This document shows positions 59,655-59,785 of a DNA stretch of 59,785 bases, one piece after another. This DNA comes from Acidaminococcus fermentans. Lineage in GTDB: Bacteria > Bacillota_C > Negativicutes > Acidaminococcales > Acidaminococcaceae. The notes under the pieces were generated by a model. It was not told the DNA's origin, ran no database searches, and was given only the letters and a program-made list of their open reading frames with translations. The stretch covers positions 1 to 59,785 of the forward strand of contig SFHH01000001.1 of assembly GCA_004555735.1 (NCBI GenBank). The letters run 5' to 3'. Position 1 is the stretch's first letter, and the number at the start of each line of letters is the position of its first letter. A program made the position numbers and the translations under genes.

Positions 59655-59785
59655 GTTGTAATGACAACTTGACTGCTTTTCTCAGGGAACAGCAATAAAT
59701 AAGGCCATAAATCCCATTGATTTTGGAAATGCTGTTGAGCTTTTTTTTCAGCATATTGCGCAAAAGAAAAACAGCACCCCAGAGA

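Noticed and set aside
59440..59763. Minus-strand gene at the window end
   Set aside because: It runs through the EFR1 terminator and gene end, has no ribosome-binding site and shows no family-like sequence.

Overview
The window most likely comes from Acidaminococcus (Negativicutes), a strictly anaerobic, amino-acid-fermenting gut bacterium with a Gram-negative envelope. The main evidence is a complete hydroxyglutarate operon (gctA-gctB-gcdA-hgdC-hgdA-hgdB). Its key residues carry the numbering of the A. fermentans enzymes: GctB Glu54 and HgdC Cys127/Cys166. A biotin carrier with a long Ala/Pro linker, GcdC, is encoded nearby. The species was not resolved. There are no IS elements, prophage genes or CRISPR arrays. 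Nearly all genes are on the plus strand; the exceptions are hutD and a LysR gene.

Layout: the 3' end of a 5S rRNA and its terminator (1-133); ftsH and an orphan 532-residue protein (332-3920); a histidine-utilisation island (3969-15080) with hutD, ftcD, fhs, fchA, a permease, hutH, hutU and hutI; a large BTAD/AAA/TPR regulator followed by a DRTGG protein, an RsbW-like ATPase and a degenerate [FeFe]-hydrogenase-like iron-sulfur protein (15232-20390); a Cat1-type CoA-transferase and a biotin-dependent sodium-pump decarboxylase cluster (20523-25728); small membrane proteins, maf, radC and the mre/mrd/rod cell-shape genes, then a radical SAM pair, rng and cca (25865-39179); the hydroxyglutarate operon (39492-46458); a CoA-transferase homologue lacking its expected catalytic Glu (46544-47875); a LysR gene divergent from an M20 peptidase/YfcC/AbgB-like cluster (47902-52882); the anaerobic ribonucleotide reductase nrdDG behind two NrdR-like boxes (53042-55835); and a tail of an M20D amidohydrolase, SGNH hydrolase, thioesterase and EFR1-type ferredoxin (56014-59586).

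The metabolic logic is coherent. HutH, HutU and HutI turn histidine into formiminoglutamate. FtcD passes the formimino group to tetrahydrofolate and frees glutamate, and FchA and Fhs recover the one-carbon unit as formate with ATP. Glutamate then enters the 2-hydroxyglutarate pathway: GctAB activates hydroxyglutarate, HgdCAB dehydrates it to glutaconyl-CoA, and GcdA with GcdDCB decarboxylates it while pumping Na+. The M20 peptidase cluster could supply further glutamate from glutamyl conjugates.

Most worth a second look: the DRTGG/ATPase/hydrogenase-like module; a 12-base motif (AGACGTTTTTTN) near three hut-pathway promoters; a structured promoter-to-terminator unit with no gene at 8075-8308; the missing catalytic Glu in the 46544 CoA-transferase homologue; a shortened ATP-cone in NrdD; a 7-bp tandem repeat immediately before a ribosome-binding site; and a family of near-identical GCTGYTGC/GCAGCAGC terminator stems.
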